In this document: positions 1 to 6,054 of the stretch, in pieces
Position numbering within the stretch: position 1 is the stretch's first letter
How the letters are laid out: every line of letters begins with the position of its first letter
Source: Porticoccaceae bacterium
GTDB taxonomy: Bacteria > Pseudomonadota > Gammaproteobacteria > Pseudomonadales > Porticoccaceae
DNA length: 7,837 bases
Direction of reading: 5' to 3'
Assembly (NCBI GenBank): GCA_002710745.1
Contig: PALW01000003.1
Span: 12,640 to 20,476 of the forward strand
Position numbers and translations under genes: made by a program
Notes under the pieces: model-generated
Told to the model about the DNA's origin: nothing
Database searches by the model: none
What the model saw: the letters and a program-made list of their open reading frames with translations, nothing else

Positions 1-948
1 AAGTACCAGAGACGTGCCGGTTACATCAATTAAACTAACTAGATCGTCTCTCACTGTTCCTGATTCAATCCCCTCTATCGACTCCGGTACTGAAATTATC
101 AGAGGAACATGGAGCCCTTCGCTGTAACAAAATTCTTTGCTTCTAGGAAGATCCGATCCATGATCTGAAAAAAGAAAAATAATCGTTTTATCCGTGAGAT
201 TATCTTTCTCTAATCGGTCCAGAACCTTACCTACCTCAATGTCTGTTTGCATTACAGTATTCATATGCATTGCAATGTTGTAACGCATTTCATGAATATC
301 AGGATATTGAGGCGGCACGGTCACCTGTGATGCTTTCACCGCTGGATAACCTGATTTGGCTAACAAATCTGGTAACTGATCTCCCACATCTTTACCACCA
401 GATACTCGGATTTGTCCAAAGAATGGTTTTTGAGATTTTATATCCGACCAGTCTCCACTTCCTTGCCCGCTTTTGCCATATTTCGCCAACTTATTGTCGG
501 CTTTTTTATCCATGATTGAGTAAAGGTCAGATTTTTTGTAGAAAAAATTATAATCATCTTTGCCACTGTTATAAGTTTCATAACCATTTTCTCTAAATAT
601 CTCTGGAGCAGTCTTAAAATTTTCAGGCAAAAATATTTGATTTTCTTTCGTTCGGCTAGAGCGATGATCATGAGTACCCAATCTGATTGCATGAGAGCCA
701 GTTATCAGCGCTGACCTGCTTGGACTGCAAACAGGTGATTCGGAATATGCTCGGGTGAATAAAACGCCTCTGCTTGCTAGCGAGTCTATATTCGGTGTTT
801 TAACTAGATCATTACCATAGATCGAGTGCCAAGGTGATTGATCATCAATGATTATCCATAACACATTCAATTTTTTTCCAGTATTCCCATTAGCAATACT
901 TACAAGAAATATTGTTAATGAAACAGCAATGAGTTGGAGATATTTCAT
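1..948 (-). CDS. Secreted formylglycine-dependent sulfatase, C-terminal part missing (window edge)
   Basis: The frame starts at ATG 948 and stays open for 316 codons to the left edge, so the C-terminus is missing. Residues 1 to about 21 look like a Sec signal peptide (MKYLQ followed by a hydrophobic run ending SIANG), so the enzyme should act in the periplasm or outside. The sulfatase signature CSPSR is at residues 74-78; Cys74 would become formylglycine. Further type I sulfatase residues are Asp35-Asp36 (metal), Arg78, GK at 129-130 followed by DDYNF, and SDHG at 261-264 (metal). The family hydrolyses sulfate esters, often on polysaccharides. The substrate cannot be read from this part. The start lies 12 bp after the aldolase stop, without a clear Shine-Dalgarno sequence, so it is probably the last visible gene of the minus-strand operon. 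A maturase (FGE or radical-SAM type) is required and is not in the window. Confidence 0.93.
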   Translation of the reverse strand, partial: MKYLQLIAVSLTIFLVSIANGNTGKKLNVLWIIIDDQSPWHSIYGNDLVKTPNIDSLASRGVLFTRAYSESPVCSPSRSALITGSHAIRLGTHDHRSSRTKENQIFLPENFKTAPEIFRENGYETYNSGKDDYNFFYKKSDLYSIMDKKADNKLAKYGKSGQGSGDWSDIKSQKPFFGQIRVSGGKDVGDQLPDLLAKSGYPAVKASQVTVPPQYPDIHEMRYNIAMHMNTVMQTDIEVGKVLDRLEKDNLTDKTIIFLFSDHGSDLPRSKEFCYSEGLHVPLIISVPESIEGIESGTVRDDLVSLIDVTGTSLVL

Positions 949-960
949 TCTAAATTTGTT

Positions 961-1608
961 TTATATAAAGGAGCTATACGCAACTTTTTTTGCTCTACCA
1001 AAAAACTCATCCCATTGCTCATCAGTTAGGTAATCTGGTTCACCCAGTGTTCGTGATAAAACATAGTGCTTGCAAATAATTTCAAGTCTTTCGGCATGAT
1101 CAATCGCCACCTTAAAATTTGCACCTCTAGCAATCATTCCGTGATTGCCAAGCAGACATACCGCTTGGTGAGTGAGTGCATTTGCAGCTCCATCCCCAAG
1201 CTCTTGAGTTCCAAAAGTTGCGTAAGGCACGCAAGGAACATGAGTATTTCCAAACAGACCAACCATGTAATGAAATCCTGGCAACGGAAGATTATGACAA
1301 GCTAATGCTACACAATAGTCTGAATGAGTATGAACCACTGCATTAGCAGACTCCTGTTTTTTATAAATAGAGAGATGCATACGCCACTCTGAAGATGGTT
1401 TGATATCGCCAGAATAATTGCCATCACCATCGACATACACTACTCGATCAGCTGATATATTCTCAGCATCAGCACCGGAAGGTGAGATCAGCATCCCATC
1501 TTGAAATCGACAGCTTACATTTCCACTTGCCTGATTCATGAGTCCACGCTTATCGACCGTCAAATAAGCATCGACCAAATCTTGTCTCAATTCATTCTCT
1601 TCTTTCAT
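961..1608 (-). CDS. Class II aldolase, L-fuculose-1-phosphate aldolase-like (FucA/AraD family)
   Basis: This 215-residue cytoplasmic protein has the same length as E. coli FucA, and from memory it aligns almost without gaps. Visible family residues are GNVS (29-32) and SPSG (42-45) for phosphate binding, PSSEW with Glu74 as the catalytic acid, HTH giving zinc ligands His93 and His95, the third ligand His156 in GNHG, and Tyr114 in FHYM. The stretch PYATFGT (128-134) is also shared with FucA. The family reversibly cleaves sugar phosphates such as L-fuculose 1-phosphate to dihydroxyacetone phosphate and an aldehyde; related members act on rhamnulose 1-phosphate, ribulose 5-phosphate (epimerases) or other substrates. 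The exact substrate is not proven. A strong ribosome binding site precedes the ATG. It sits 20 bp after the dioxygenase and 12 bp before the sulfatase, consistent with deoxysugar breakdown. Confidence 0.92.
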   Translation of the reverse strand: MKEENELRQDLVDAYLTVDKRGLMNQASGNVSCRFQDGMLISPSGADAENISADRVVYVDGDGNYSGDIKPSSEWRMHLSIYKKQESANAVVHTHSDYCVALACHNLPLPGFHYMVGLFGNTHVPCVPYATFGTQELGDGAANALTHQAVCLLGNHGMIARGANFKVAIDHAERLEIICKHYVLSRTLGEPDYLTDEQWDEFFGRAKKVAYSSFI

Positions 1609-1610
1609 AA

Positions 1611-1619
1611 CCTTTCCTT
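1611..1619 (-). promoter_or_regulatory. Ribosome binding site of the FucA-like aldolase
   Basis: The minus-strand sequence AAGGAAAGG ends 2 bases before the ATG at 1608, and its AAGGA core lies about 6 bases from the start. It is one of the best Shine-Dalgarno sequences in the window and fixes the aldolase start. Confidence 0.7.
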
Positions 1620-1628
1620 GTTAAATTG

Positions 1629-2294
1629 TTAAATTTTTGCACCAAAATAGAAGTACGACACTGCTCTTCGAGGCATTAAACTTTGATTTCCCTCAGACCA
1701 ATGCACTATGAACGGACTATGAACAACCGCGTCTCCTGGATTCAACTCCGCGAAGATAGCATTTTCAGAATCCTTGTTAATACCAGGAATAGGTATTATG
1801 TCTGGATAAACTTTTTTATGTGACCCCCTTAAGTAAAAAAGACACCCATTATCTCGACTCGCTTTATCAAGTGAGATCCAAATAGTGGCTCCCACCTTTT
1901 CGCTCTTATCAGATCCATATGCATCCTTATGCGGTTCTATTCCGATATCATCGCCAATTGGCCTATCAAACCAGGCTGCGGATACTCCATTTGGCTTGAA
2001 GCCTATTAAAGCCTCCAAAATTTCAACATGAGATCCATTTTTTAACTCATCATCGAACCAAGAGTCGTGTCGATTTATCGATTTCAGAACATGATGATAT
2101 TTATCCTTATCGTCCTGATTTCCCATTAAACGAGAACTTAAGTCAATTGCTCTATTTCTTAAATCATCTAATTGATCAACATCCAAGTAGTTCTTGAGAA
2201 CGACAAAACCATCCTCCTCAAACTGTTTTTTTAACTTTTCTAATTGATATTTAGGCATAGCTGATTGCATTATATTCAGATAGATCGCTTTCAC
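1629..2294 (-). CDS. PhyH-family Fe(II)/2-oxoglutarate-dependent dioxygenase
   Basis: This 221-residue protein belongs to the phytanoyl-CoA dioxygenase (PhyH) family. The iron-binding facial triad is visible as His122-x-Asp124 (PHKDAYG) and distal His198 (VHWSEGN), followed by Arg209-Arg210, one of which should bind 2-oxoglutarate. NGCLFYLRGSHK (149-160) and NPGDAVVHS (185-193) are typical family stretches, and EEDGFVVLKNYL (26-37) is the usual N-terminal opening. Family members hydroxylate small molecules, lipids or natural products; the substrate here is unknown. The longest frame begins with GTG at 2294, but ATG codons at residue 9 (2270) or 13 (2258) are real alternatives, and starting at residue 13 would match the usual short lead-in to the fold. 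None has a good Shine-Dalgarno sequence. Only 14 bp separate the GTG from the transposase-like gene, so it probably shares that transcript. Confidence 0.9.
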   Translation of the reverse strand: MKAIYLNIMQSAMPKYQLEKLKKQFEEDGFVVLKNYLDVDQLDDLRNRAIDLSSRLMGNQDDKDKYHHVLKSINRHDSWFDDELKNGSHVEILEALIGFKPNGVSAAWFDRPIGDDIGIEPHKDAYGSDKSEKVGATIWISLDKASRDNGCLFYLRGSHKKVYPDIIPIPGINKDSENAIFAELNPGDAVVHSPFIVHWSEGNQSLMPRRAVSYFYFGAKI

Positions 2295-2308
2295 AGAATC
2301 TTGACATG

Positions 2309-3499
2309 TTAAGCATTTTTATCAGGCTTATAGTATGTTCTTTTCATATTCCCTTCATGAGGCTCTTTGGAGAATAAAGGAGTTTTTTTCATAATGTATG
2401 AACCACTCGATATTTCATAAAACATCACTGCTTGGACAAGAGTTATAAGAAGGTTTAATCGGGAAAATTTAAGCACTCGAAAGCCTGATAGATCAAATTG
2501 CTCTCTGTAATATCTATGCTGCAGCAAAACATCATTTTTTGACAAGTATGAGTCAACAAGTCCCATTAAATTTTTTCTAGATTTTAAATTTTTAGCTGTC
2601 GTTAAAATGGGTACCGATACCTCTCCCACAAATCTGTTTCTGTTCTTTAAAGTAATCAATCTCAGCGTTTCGCCTGTCTTGACTAACTTAACGGGGAAAG
2701 CACCTGCATGAACAAATAAATCTACGTCCGTTCCCATGGAGCCAACAGGATCTCCTGGAACATATTTGAACATCATTTTCCCATAGGTCGTTTCAAGTTT
2801 ATCCGCAAGGGAAGATGCAGAGTACGTTTCATCTTCAAACTCTATTTCTGGCGCAAAATAATTTGCCATTGAGATAAAATTAAACCTGGACTGTAAAATT
2901 ATTTGAGTGATGACGTTATTGGGAAGTGTTAAATCATCTAAAAATAACATTCCCTTATTTTTTGTAGCTTCAAACACTTTTTCAATGACCTTAATCACCT
3001 CAGTTGCATCATCGATGAATCCCGGAATTTGATCGGACCAGATACTTGCATGTAAGGGATAATAACTTTCGGCTTTATGATTAACCGCGAGTACCTCACA
3101 TACTCTAAATCCTGAATCCTGCTCCTCCCCCAACTCAGATAGATACTCTATCTTTGACGCATACTTTTTATTAAGATCGTGCATCGTAATAATTAATTTT
3201 GTATCTGCTTCAACAGCAACTGCACCCTCATAAAGCAATGTATTCGATAAAATATTTAAAATATTTTCATCATCAAGATTCCGTGACAGACGCTTGTGAG
3301 TTGCATGAAGCCTTATTTTTTCATTAAGGCCACGTGCAATTGTTGTTAAATTTACAGAACGAGTTTGATGAATCCCATCAAGCATATCCGCCAAAAATTT
3401 GTATCCCACTCGACCAATACGATTGCCCATATGATTCTCGTGGAGCGATTCAAAAAAATCCCGGATACTCAATGCGTCATCAACGGCCATCTTTTGCAT
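2309..3499 (-). CDS. DDE-transposase-like protein with substituted catalytic residues, possibly domesticated
   Basis: This 396-residue, uninterrupted frame shows the layout of IS4-type DDE transposases. A helical N-terminal region ends in HKRLSRNL (68-75). The core reads ITMHDLNKKYASKIEYL (104-120), then GFRVCEVLAVN (130-140), PLHASIWS (148-155) and GMLFLDDL (183-190). The C-terminal part has VPILTT (296-301), REQFDLSGFRVLKF (332-345) and a hydrophobic helix. Compared with the family pattern I remember (D-L-T-D-I..KpYAkKmEyL; wvlDRG; RWxIEe..R..Kq.f.LE), the first Asp appears as Thr105, the middle Asp is kept as Asp188 but RG becomes DL, and the catalytic Glu falls on Leu325. It would therefore not be expected to transpose DNA. 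The alternatives are a decaying transposase or a co-opted DNA-binding protein. ATG 3499 is taken as start; ATG 3490 is a close alternative. It lies within a same-strand gene run, 45 bp after the unknown gene and 14 bp before the dioxygenase. No terminal repeats were seen. Confidence 0.8.
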   Translation of the reverse strand: MQKMAVDDALSIRDFFESLHENHMGNRIGRVGYKFLADMLDGIHQTRSVNLTTIARGLNEKIRLHATHKRLSRNLDDENILNILSNTLLYEGAVAVEADTKLIITMHDLNKKYASKIEYLSELGEEQDSGFRVCEVLAVNHKAESYYPLHASIWSDQIPGFIDDATEVIKVIEKVFEATKNKGMLFLDDLTLPNNVITQIILQSRFNFISMANYFAPEIEFEDETYSASSLADKLETTYGKMMFKYVPGDPVGSMGTDVDLFVHAGAFPVKLVKTGETLRLITLKNRNRFVGEVSVPILTTAKNLKSRKNLMGLVDSYLSKNDVLLQHRYYREQFDLSGFRVLKFSRLNLLITLVQAVMFYEISSGSYIMKKTPLFSKEPHEGNMKRTYYKPDKNA

Positions 3500-3522
3500 T
3501 GATTTAGACTCTTAATTTTGAA

Positions 3523-3535
3523 ATTACACTGTAAT
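3523..3535. repeat. Small perfect dyad upstream of the transposase-like gene
   Basis: ATTACACTGTAAT is a perfect inverted repeat with 6-bp arms around one central base. It lies in the 45-bp gap between the unknown gene and the transposase-like gene, 24 bases upstream of the ATG at 3499. It could be an operator half-site pair or a chance AT-rich palindrome. It is too short and lacks the GC-rich stem and T-tract of a terminator. Confidence 0.4.
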
Positions 3536-3544
3536 CGAAAATTT

Positions 3545-4168
3545 TTAAACAGAACAAAGCTTTATAAAAGCCTTTTTCTGCTCATCTAACATTTTACTGA
3601 AATCTGGAACTCCCATCTCAGTGACTGGCATGCCATCATATTCAGGTGATTTACTTTGCATCTTGGCGGCTATATTATGCAGTCCGCCGCCGTCCTCTAC
3701 GCCATGACTAAGAGCAGCAATAATTGGTTTAGGCCAAAAGGGATTATCGACTCCTCCTAACTCTGGAGAGTAACCAAGATATTTTTCCATCTCATCGCGA
3801 AGCGTCTTTTCCTCCTCGGTTCTTTGCCTCTGACCCTCAAATCCATATAAGGTTCTTGACTGATTGCAGATATATCCCCATTTCATTTTCGCATGGAACC
3901 CCGGTAGACTTAAGCACTCTTGAGTTATGTTAGTACCTCCAGAAATAACTCCTTTGTTAACCATGAAAAAGTAGCCTGTCTGGTCATAAGTTTCGGACAA
4001 TAACCTTTTGGGTGGTGATGTATAAATTTCACTAAAAGCCCAAACTAAATCAGAAGGTAAATCTGCTGACTCTAGTATTTTTATACCAAATCCAGAACAT
4101 CCTTCGGACCAAGCTTGCGAACCAAATTCTCCAATCTCCTGTAGCGAACTCATGTCGATATCAATCAT
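3545..4168 (-). CDS. Unrecognised 207-aa cytoplasmic protein, first gene of the minus-strand operon
   Basis: I do not recognise this family. The protein is soluble, with no signal peptide and no membrane segment. It is rich in Gly and aromatic residues and has four cysteines (24, 85, 101, 205), not arranged as a classical metal motif. Notable stretches are SGFGIKILE (25-33), TGYFFMVNKGVISGGTN (64-80), GFHAKMKWGYIC (90-101), a charged helix around 112-130, FWPKP (144-148), LSHGVEDGGGLHN (153-165) and a C-terminal helix DFSKMLDEQKKAF (189-201). His155 and His164 beside the Gly-rich loop could belong to an active site, but that is a guess. The ATG at 4168 is supported by a GGGGGA ribosome binding site 5 bases upstream. 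ATG at residue 6 is the only near alternative. Coding quality is good: a long in-frame protein of normal composition with tight neighbours on the same strand. Confidence 0.82.
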   Translation of the reverse strand: MIDIDMSSLQEIGEFGSQAWSEGCSGFGIKILESADLPSDLVWAFSEIYTSPPKRLLSETYDQTGYFFMVNKGVISGGTNITQECLSLPGFHAKMKWGYICNQSRTLYGFEGQRQRTEEEKTLRDEMEKYLGYSPELGGVDNPFWPKPIIAALSHGVEDGGGLHNIAAKMQSKSPEYDGMPVTEMGVPDFSKMLDEQKKAFIKLCSV

Positions 4169-4173
4169 GATAA

Positions 4174-4179
4174 TCCCCC
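4174..4179 (-). promoter_or_regulatory. Ribosome binding site of the 207-aa gene
   Basis: The minus-strand GGGGGA stands out in an otherwise AT-rich leader and lies 5 bases upstream of the ATG at 4168, which supports that start. Confidence 0.6.
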
Positions 4180-4222
4180 AAAAATTAATAATTTATTTGA
4201 ATAAAAGGTAATCCCAGCAGAG

Positions 4223-4254
4223 ATAATATACAAGAAGTTAAATAAGATATCTTA
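4223..4254 (-). promoter_or_regulatory. Possible minus-strand promoter with a palindrome at the -35 position
   Basis: On the minus strand TATTAT (4228-4223) could be a -10 box about 55 bases upstream of the 207-aa gene. No good -35 hexamer lies 16-18 bases further upstream. Instead, the perfect 12-bp palindrome TAAGATATCTTA (4243-4254) covers that place, as seen at activator-dependent promoters. The -10 match is weak evidence in AT-rich DNA, so this is a suggestion only. Confidence 0.28.
4243..4254. repeat. Perfect 12-bp palindrome in the divergent intergenic region
   Basis: TAAGATATCTTA reads the same on both strands. Its position about 75-86 bases upstream of the minus-strand operon suggests a possible regulator site. 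In AT-rich sequence such a palindrome can also arise by chance. Confidence 0.45.
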
Positions 4255-4259
4255 AATTA

Positions 4260-4339
4260 TCACCCAAAATGATAGATTAGAAAAGTTATCAAAAGACGAT
4301 AGAAGTTGAGATCATTAATCTGATTTGAGTTTTGGGTGA
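4260..4339. repeat. Perfect 10-bp inverted repeat pair, TCACCCAAAA / TTTTGGGTGA
   Basis: The arms are at 4260-4269 and 4330-4339, separated by 60 bp, with no mismatch. CCC/GGG in this AT-rich gap makes them stand out. They sit near the middle of the gap between the divergent operons, so they could be two inverted binding sites for one regulator controlling both sides. An 80-bp miniature element with these arms as ends is possible, but I see no flanking target duplication. Confidence 0.5.
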
Positions 4340-4343
4340 ACTA

Positions 4344-4361
4344 GTCAACAAATGAGTTGAC
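4344..4361. repeat. Inverted repeat GTCAAC-N6-GTTGAC
   Basis: Two perfect 6-bp arms (4344-4349 and 4356-4361) surround 6 bases. The right arm includes the TTGAC of the proposed plus-strand -35 box, and on the other strand the left arm also reads TTGAC. It may be an operator, or it may reflect back-to-back promoter elements. Confidence 0.4.
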
Positions 4362-4384
4362 CTATATCATAGACGTCTTAATCT
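4357..4384 (+). promoter_or_regulatory. Candidate sigma-70-type promoter of the plus-strand operon
   Basis: TTGACC (4357-4362) is a good -35 match. TAATCT (4379-4384) is a weak -10 match after a 16-bp spacer. Transcription would begin near 4391 and give a leader of about 27 bases before the ATG at 4418. The spacer contains the 8-bp palindrome AGACGTCT (4371-4378), where a bound protein would block polymerase. The weak -10 keeps confidence low. Confidence 0.35.
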
Positions 4385-4417
4385 TGTCGAATCGAAAAAT
4401 TTAAAAGTAGCAAAGCT

Positions 4418-6043
4418 ATGACTAAACTACCATCATTAGAAAGAAAGCTCATCAAAGCTGAACTTAAACAGCGTGCTGAGGAAGGGTGTGACACGACTGA
4501 GATAGCAGAAAGAATTACTATCGCCCTCCAGGGGAAAGATAACAATGATGAAATTTATCAACTATACGAAGAATTAATAGCGCTACCCATCGTAAAAACT
4601 TTTCCTTACGTTGAACCCTCGGATCTTGAAGGTATCCAAGCGCAGCGGCCGTCTGGAGTCAGAGATCTCGAACTAGATTGGAATTCAGAACGTGTTTACG
4701 ATCAAATCTATGGCGCGTGGCTTGGAAGAGCAGCTGGCTGCGTGCTTGGAAAACCAGTAGAGGGTTGGCCAAAAGCGCGGATCGATAAATATTTAAAAGA
4801 TAAGAATATTGACATTCTTGATAACTATCTTCCGTTTGACGAAACAGTTCTCCCTGGAGTCCACAAAGTATCCACTAGAGGGAACATAAAGTTCATGCCT
4901 CGAGATGATGATATGGATTATGTAATCATCGGTTTGCTTGCACTTGAGAAGCGAGGGATTAAAACATCTGCAAGAACGATCGCCAATACTTGGGTCGACA
5001 GACTTCCCTTTCATCTTGTTTATACCGCTGAAGAGTGTGCCTATCGGAATTTTGTAAACTCAGTTTGGCCACCGATGTCTGGCACTTACAGAAATCCTTT
5101 TAGAGAATGGATTGGAGCACAAATAAGAGCTGATGTTTTTGGCTACGTAACACCTGGTCTGCCCGAGATTGGAGCGAAGCTTGCTTTCAATGATGCATCT
5201 ATCTCTCATGATAAAAATGGCATCTATGGTGAAATGTTTGTAGCAGCAATGCTCTCAGCTGCTTTTAAACTTGAAAGCGTGAAAGAGATTATTAATGCTG
5301 GCTTGGCTGAAATACCCAAAAACTGCAGACTTGCAGAAGCAGTCAAAGAAACTATGCATTGGTGTGAAACACTCTCAACATGGGAGCTGGTATGGGAGAA
5401 AATAAACGAAAGTGTTGGCCATTATCATGGAGTTCATACTATTAATAATGCGGCCTTAGTTGTTATGGGTCTCTACTTCGGGGAGGATAATTTTGAAAAA
5501 GGCATTGTTTGCACTGTTCGTGGCGGCTGGGATACAGATTGCACAGGTGCCACAGTAGGATCTATTCTTGGATTACGCCTTGGGGCAGAAAATCTACCCT
5601 CAAAGTGGATTTCACCATTGAATGATCAACTTAAATCAGTTGTTCGGGATGAAAATGATAATAAAATTTCTGAATTAGCCAAAAGAACATTATCGGTTGC
5701 TGAAACAATTTTGGAACAAAAGGATCATAAAGCCGCTGGCCTCCAAGAACAAAACACAGAATCAGTCAATGCATCATTTGGAACTTGGGAACTTGAGGCA
5801 GGTTGGGGTTATATGATCTTATGTTTTGAAAAAGGGGAAATTGATTTTATTAATGATGGCTATGATCCTTATCCTATCGTATCTAGTTCATATAACAATC
5901 CTGAATTAAAATTTTCTTTTGGCATCGACAAAGGTGGCTGGGATTTTGAAATTGATTTCGAGGGTACTATTGATGGCGATAAACTAGAAGGAATTTTCCA
6001 TATGATGGATACACCGGTTAAAGGACATAGAATTTCTAAATAG
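4418..6043 (+). CDS. ADP-ribosylglycohydrolase-family protein with N-terminal extension and C-terminal beta domain
   Basis: This 541-residue protein has three parts. Residues 1 to about 90 are a charged, mostly helical extension. Residues 95 to about 430 are an ADP-ribosylglycohydrolase (DraG/ARH) fold with the opening YGAWLGRAAGCVLGKP (98-113), the acidic metal cluster RDDDMDY (162-168), HDKNGIYGEMF (264-274) and the second metal motif GGWDTDCTGATVGSILG (369-385; Asp372 and Asp374). Residues from about 452 to the end are rich in Gly, Trp and beta-type strands, ending in FEGTIDGDKLEGIF and GHRI, and look like a separate small beta domain. The classical family cleaves ADP-ribose from proteins with two Mg ions, but many environmental members have unknown substrates. 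With a sugar-acid type enzyme and an SDR following, cleavage of a sugar N- or O-glycosidic bond is a possible role; this is inference. No signal peptide is seen. No clear Shine-Dalgarno sequence precedes the ATG. It is the first gene of the plus-strand operon. Confidence 0.9.
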   Translation: MTKLPSLERKLIKAELKQRAEEGCDTTEIAERITIALQGKDNNDEIYQLYEELIALPIVKTFPYVEPSDLEGIQAQRPSGVRDLELDWNSERVYDQIYGAWLGRAAGCVLGKPVEGWPKARIDKYLKDKNIDILDNYLPFDETVLPGVHKVSTRGNIKFMPRDDDMDYVIIGLLALEKRGIKTSARTIANTWVDRLPFHLVYTAEECAYRNFVNSVWPPMSGTYRNPFREWIGAQIRADVFGYVTPGLPEIGAKLAFNDASISHDKNGIYGEMFVAAMLSAAFKLESVKEIINAGLAEIPKNCRLAEAVKETMHWCETLSTWELVWEKINESVGHYHGVHTINNAALVVMGLYFGEDNFEKGIVCTVRGGWDTDCTGATVGSILGLRLGAENLPSKWISPLNDQLKSVVRDENDNKISELAKRTLSVAETILEQKDHKAAGLQEQNTESVNASFGTWELEAGWGYMILCFEKGEIDFINDGYDPYPIVSSSYNNPELKFSFGIDKGGWDFEIDFEGTIDGDKLEGIFHMMDTPVKGHRISK

Positions 6044-6050
6044 AGAGTGA
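6043..6050 (+). promoter_or_regulatory. Ribosome binding site of the enolase-superfamily gene
   Basis: GAGAGTGA lies just upstream of the ATG at 6055 and overlaps the last base of the preceding stop codon. It supports this start and close translation after the upstream gene. Confidence 0.5.
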
Positions 6051-6054
6051 TCGT

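Larger units (their letters stand above)
4169..4417. promoter_or_regulatory. Divergent intergenic control region
   Basis: This 249-bp AT-rich gap is the only sizeable non-coding stretch. It separates the two operons and must carry promoters for both directions. It holds a 12-bp palindrome (4243-4254), a perfect 10-bp inverted repeat pair (4260-4269/4330-4339), GTCAAC-N6-GTTGAC (4344-4361) and AGACGTCT (4371-4378). I see no gene, small RNA, riboswitch or terminator in it. No transcription factor gene is present in the window. Confidence 0.7.

Noticed and set aside
438..692. An 84-codon minus-strand frame and an overlapping plus-strand frame at 270-515
   Set aside because: Both lie inside the sulfatase coding region, which carries the signature motifs in a different frame.
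961..1608. Assigning the gene symbol fucA
   Set aside because: Catalytic residues and length match, but related family members use other sugar phosphates and no fucose kinase or isomerase is in the window.
2309..3499. Calling this an active insertion-sequence transposase
   Set aside because: Two catalytic positions appear substituted and no element ends are visible, so only similarity to transposases is claimed.
3523..3535. The dyad as a transcription terminator between the unknown and transposase-like genes
   Set aside because: The stem is only 6 bp and AT-rich, and there is no proper T-tract following it on the minus strand.
4260..4339. The 10-bp inverted repeats as ends of an insertion sequence carrying the transposase-like gene
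   Set aside because: Both arms lie upstream of the operon and do not bracket the gene; there is no target duplication beside them.
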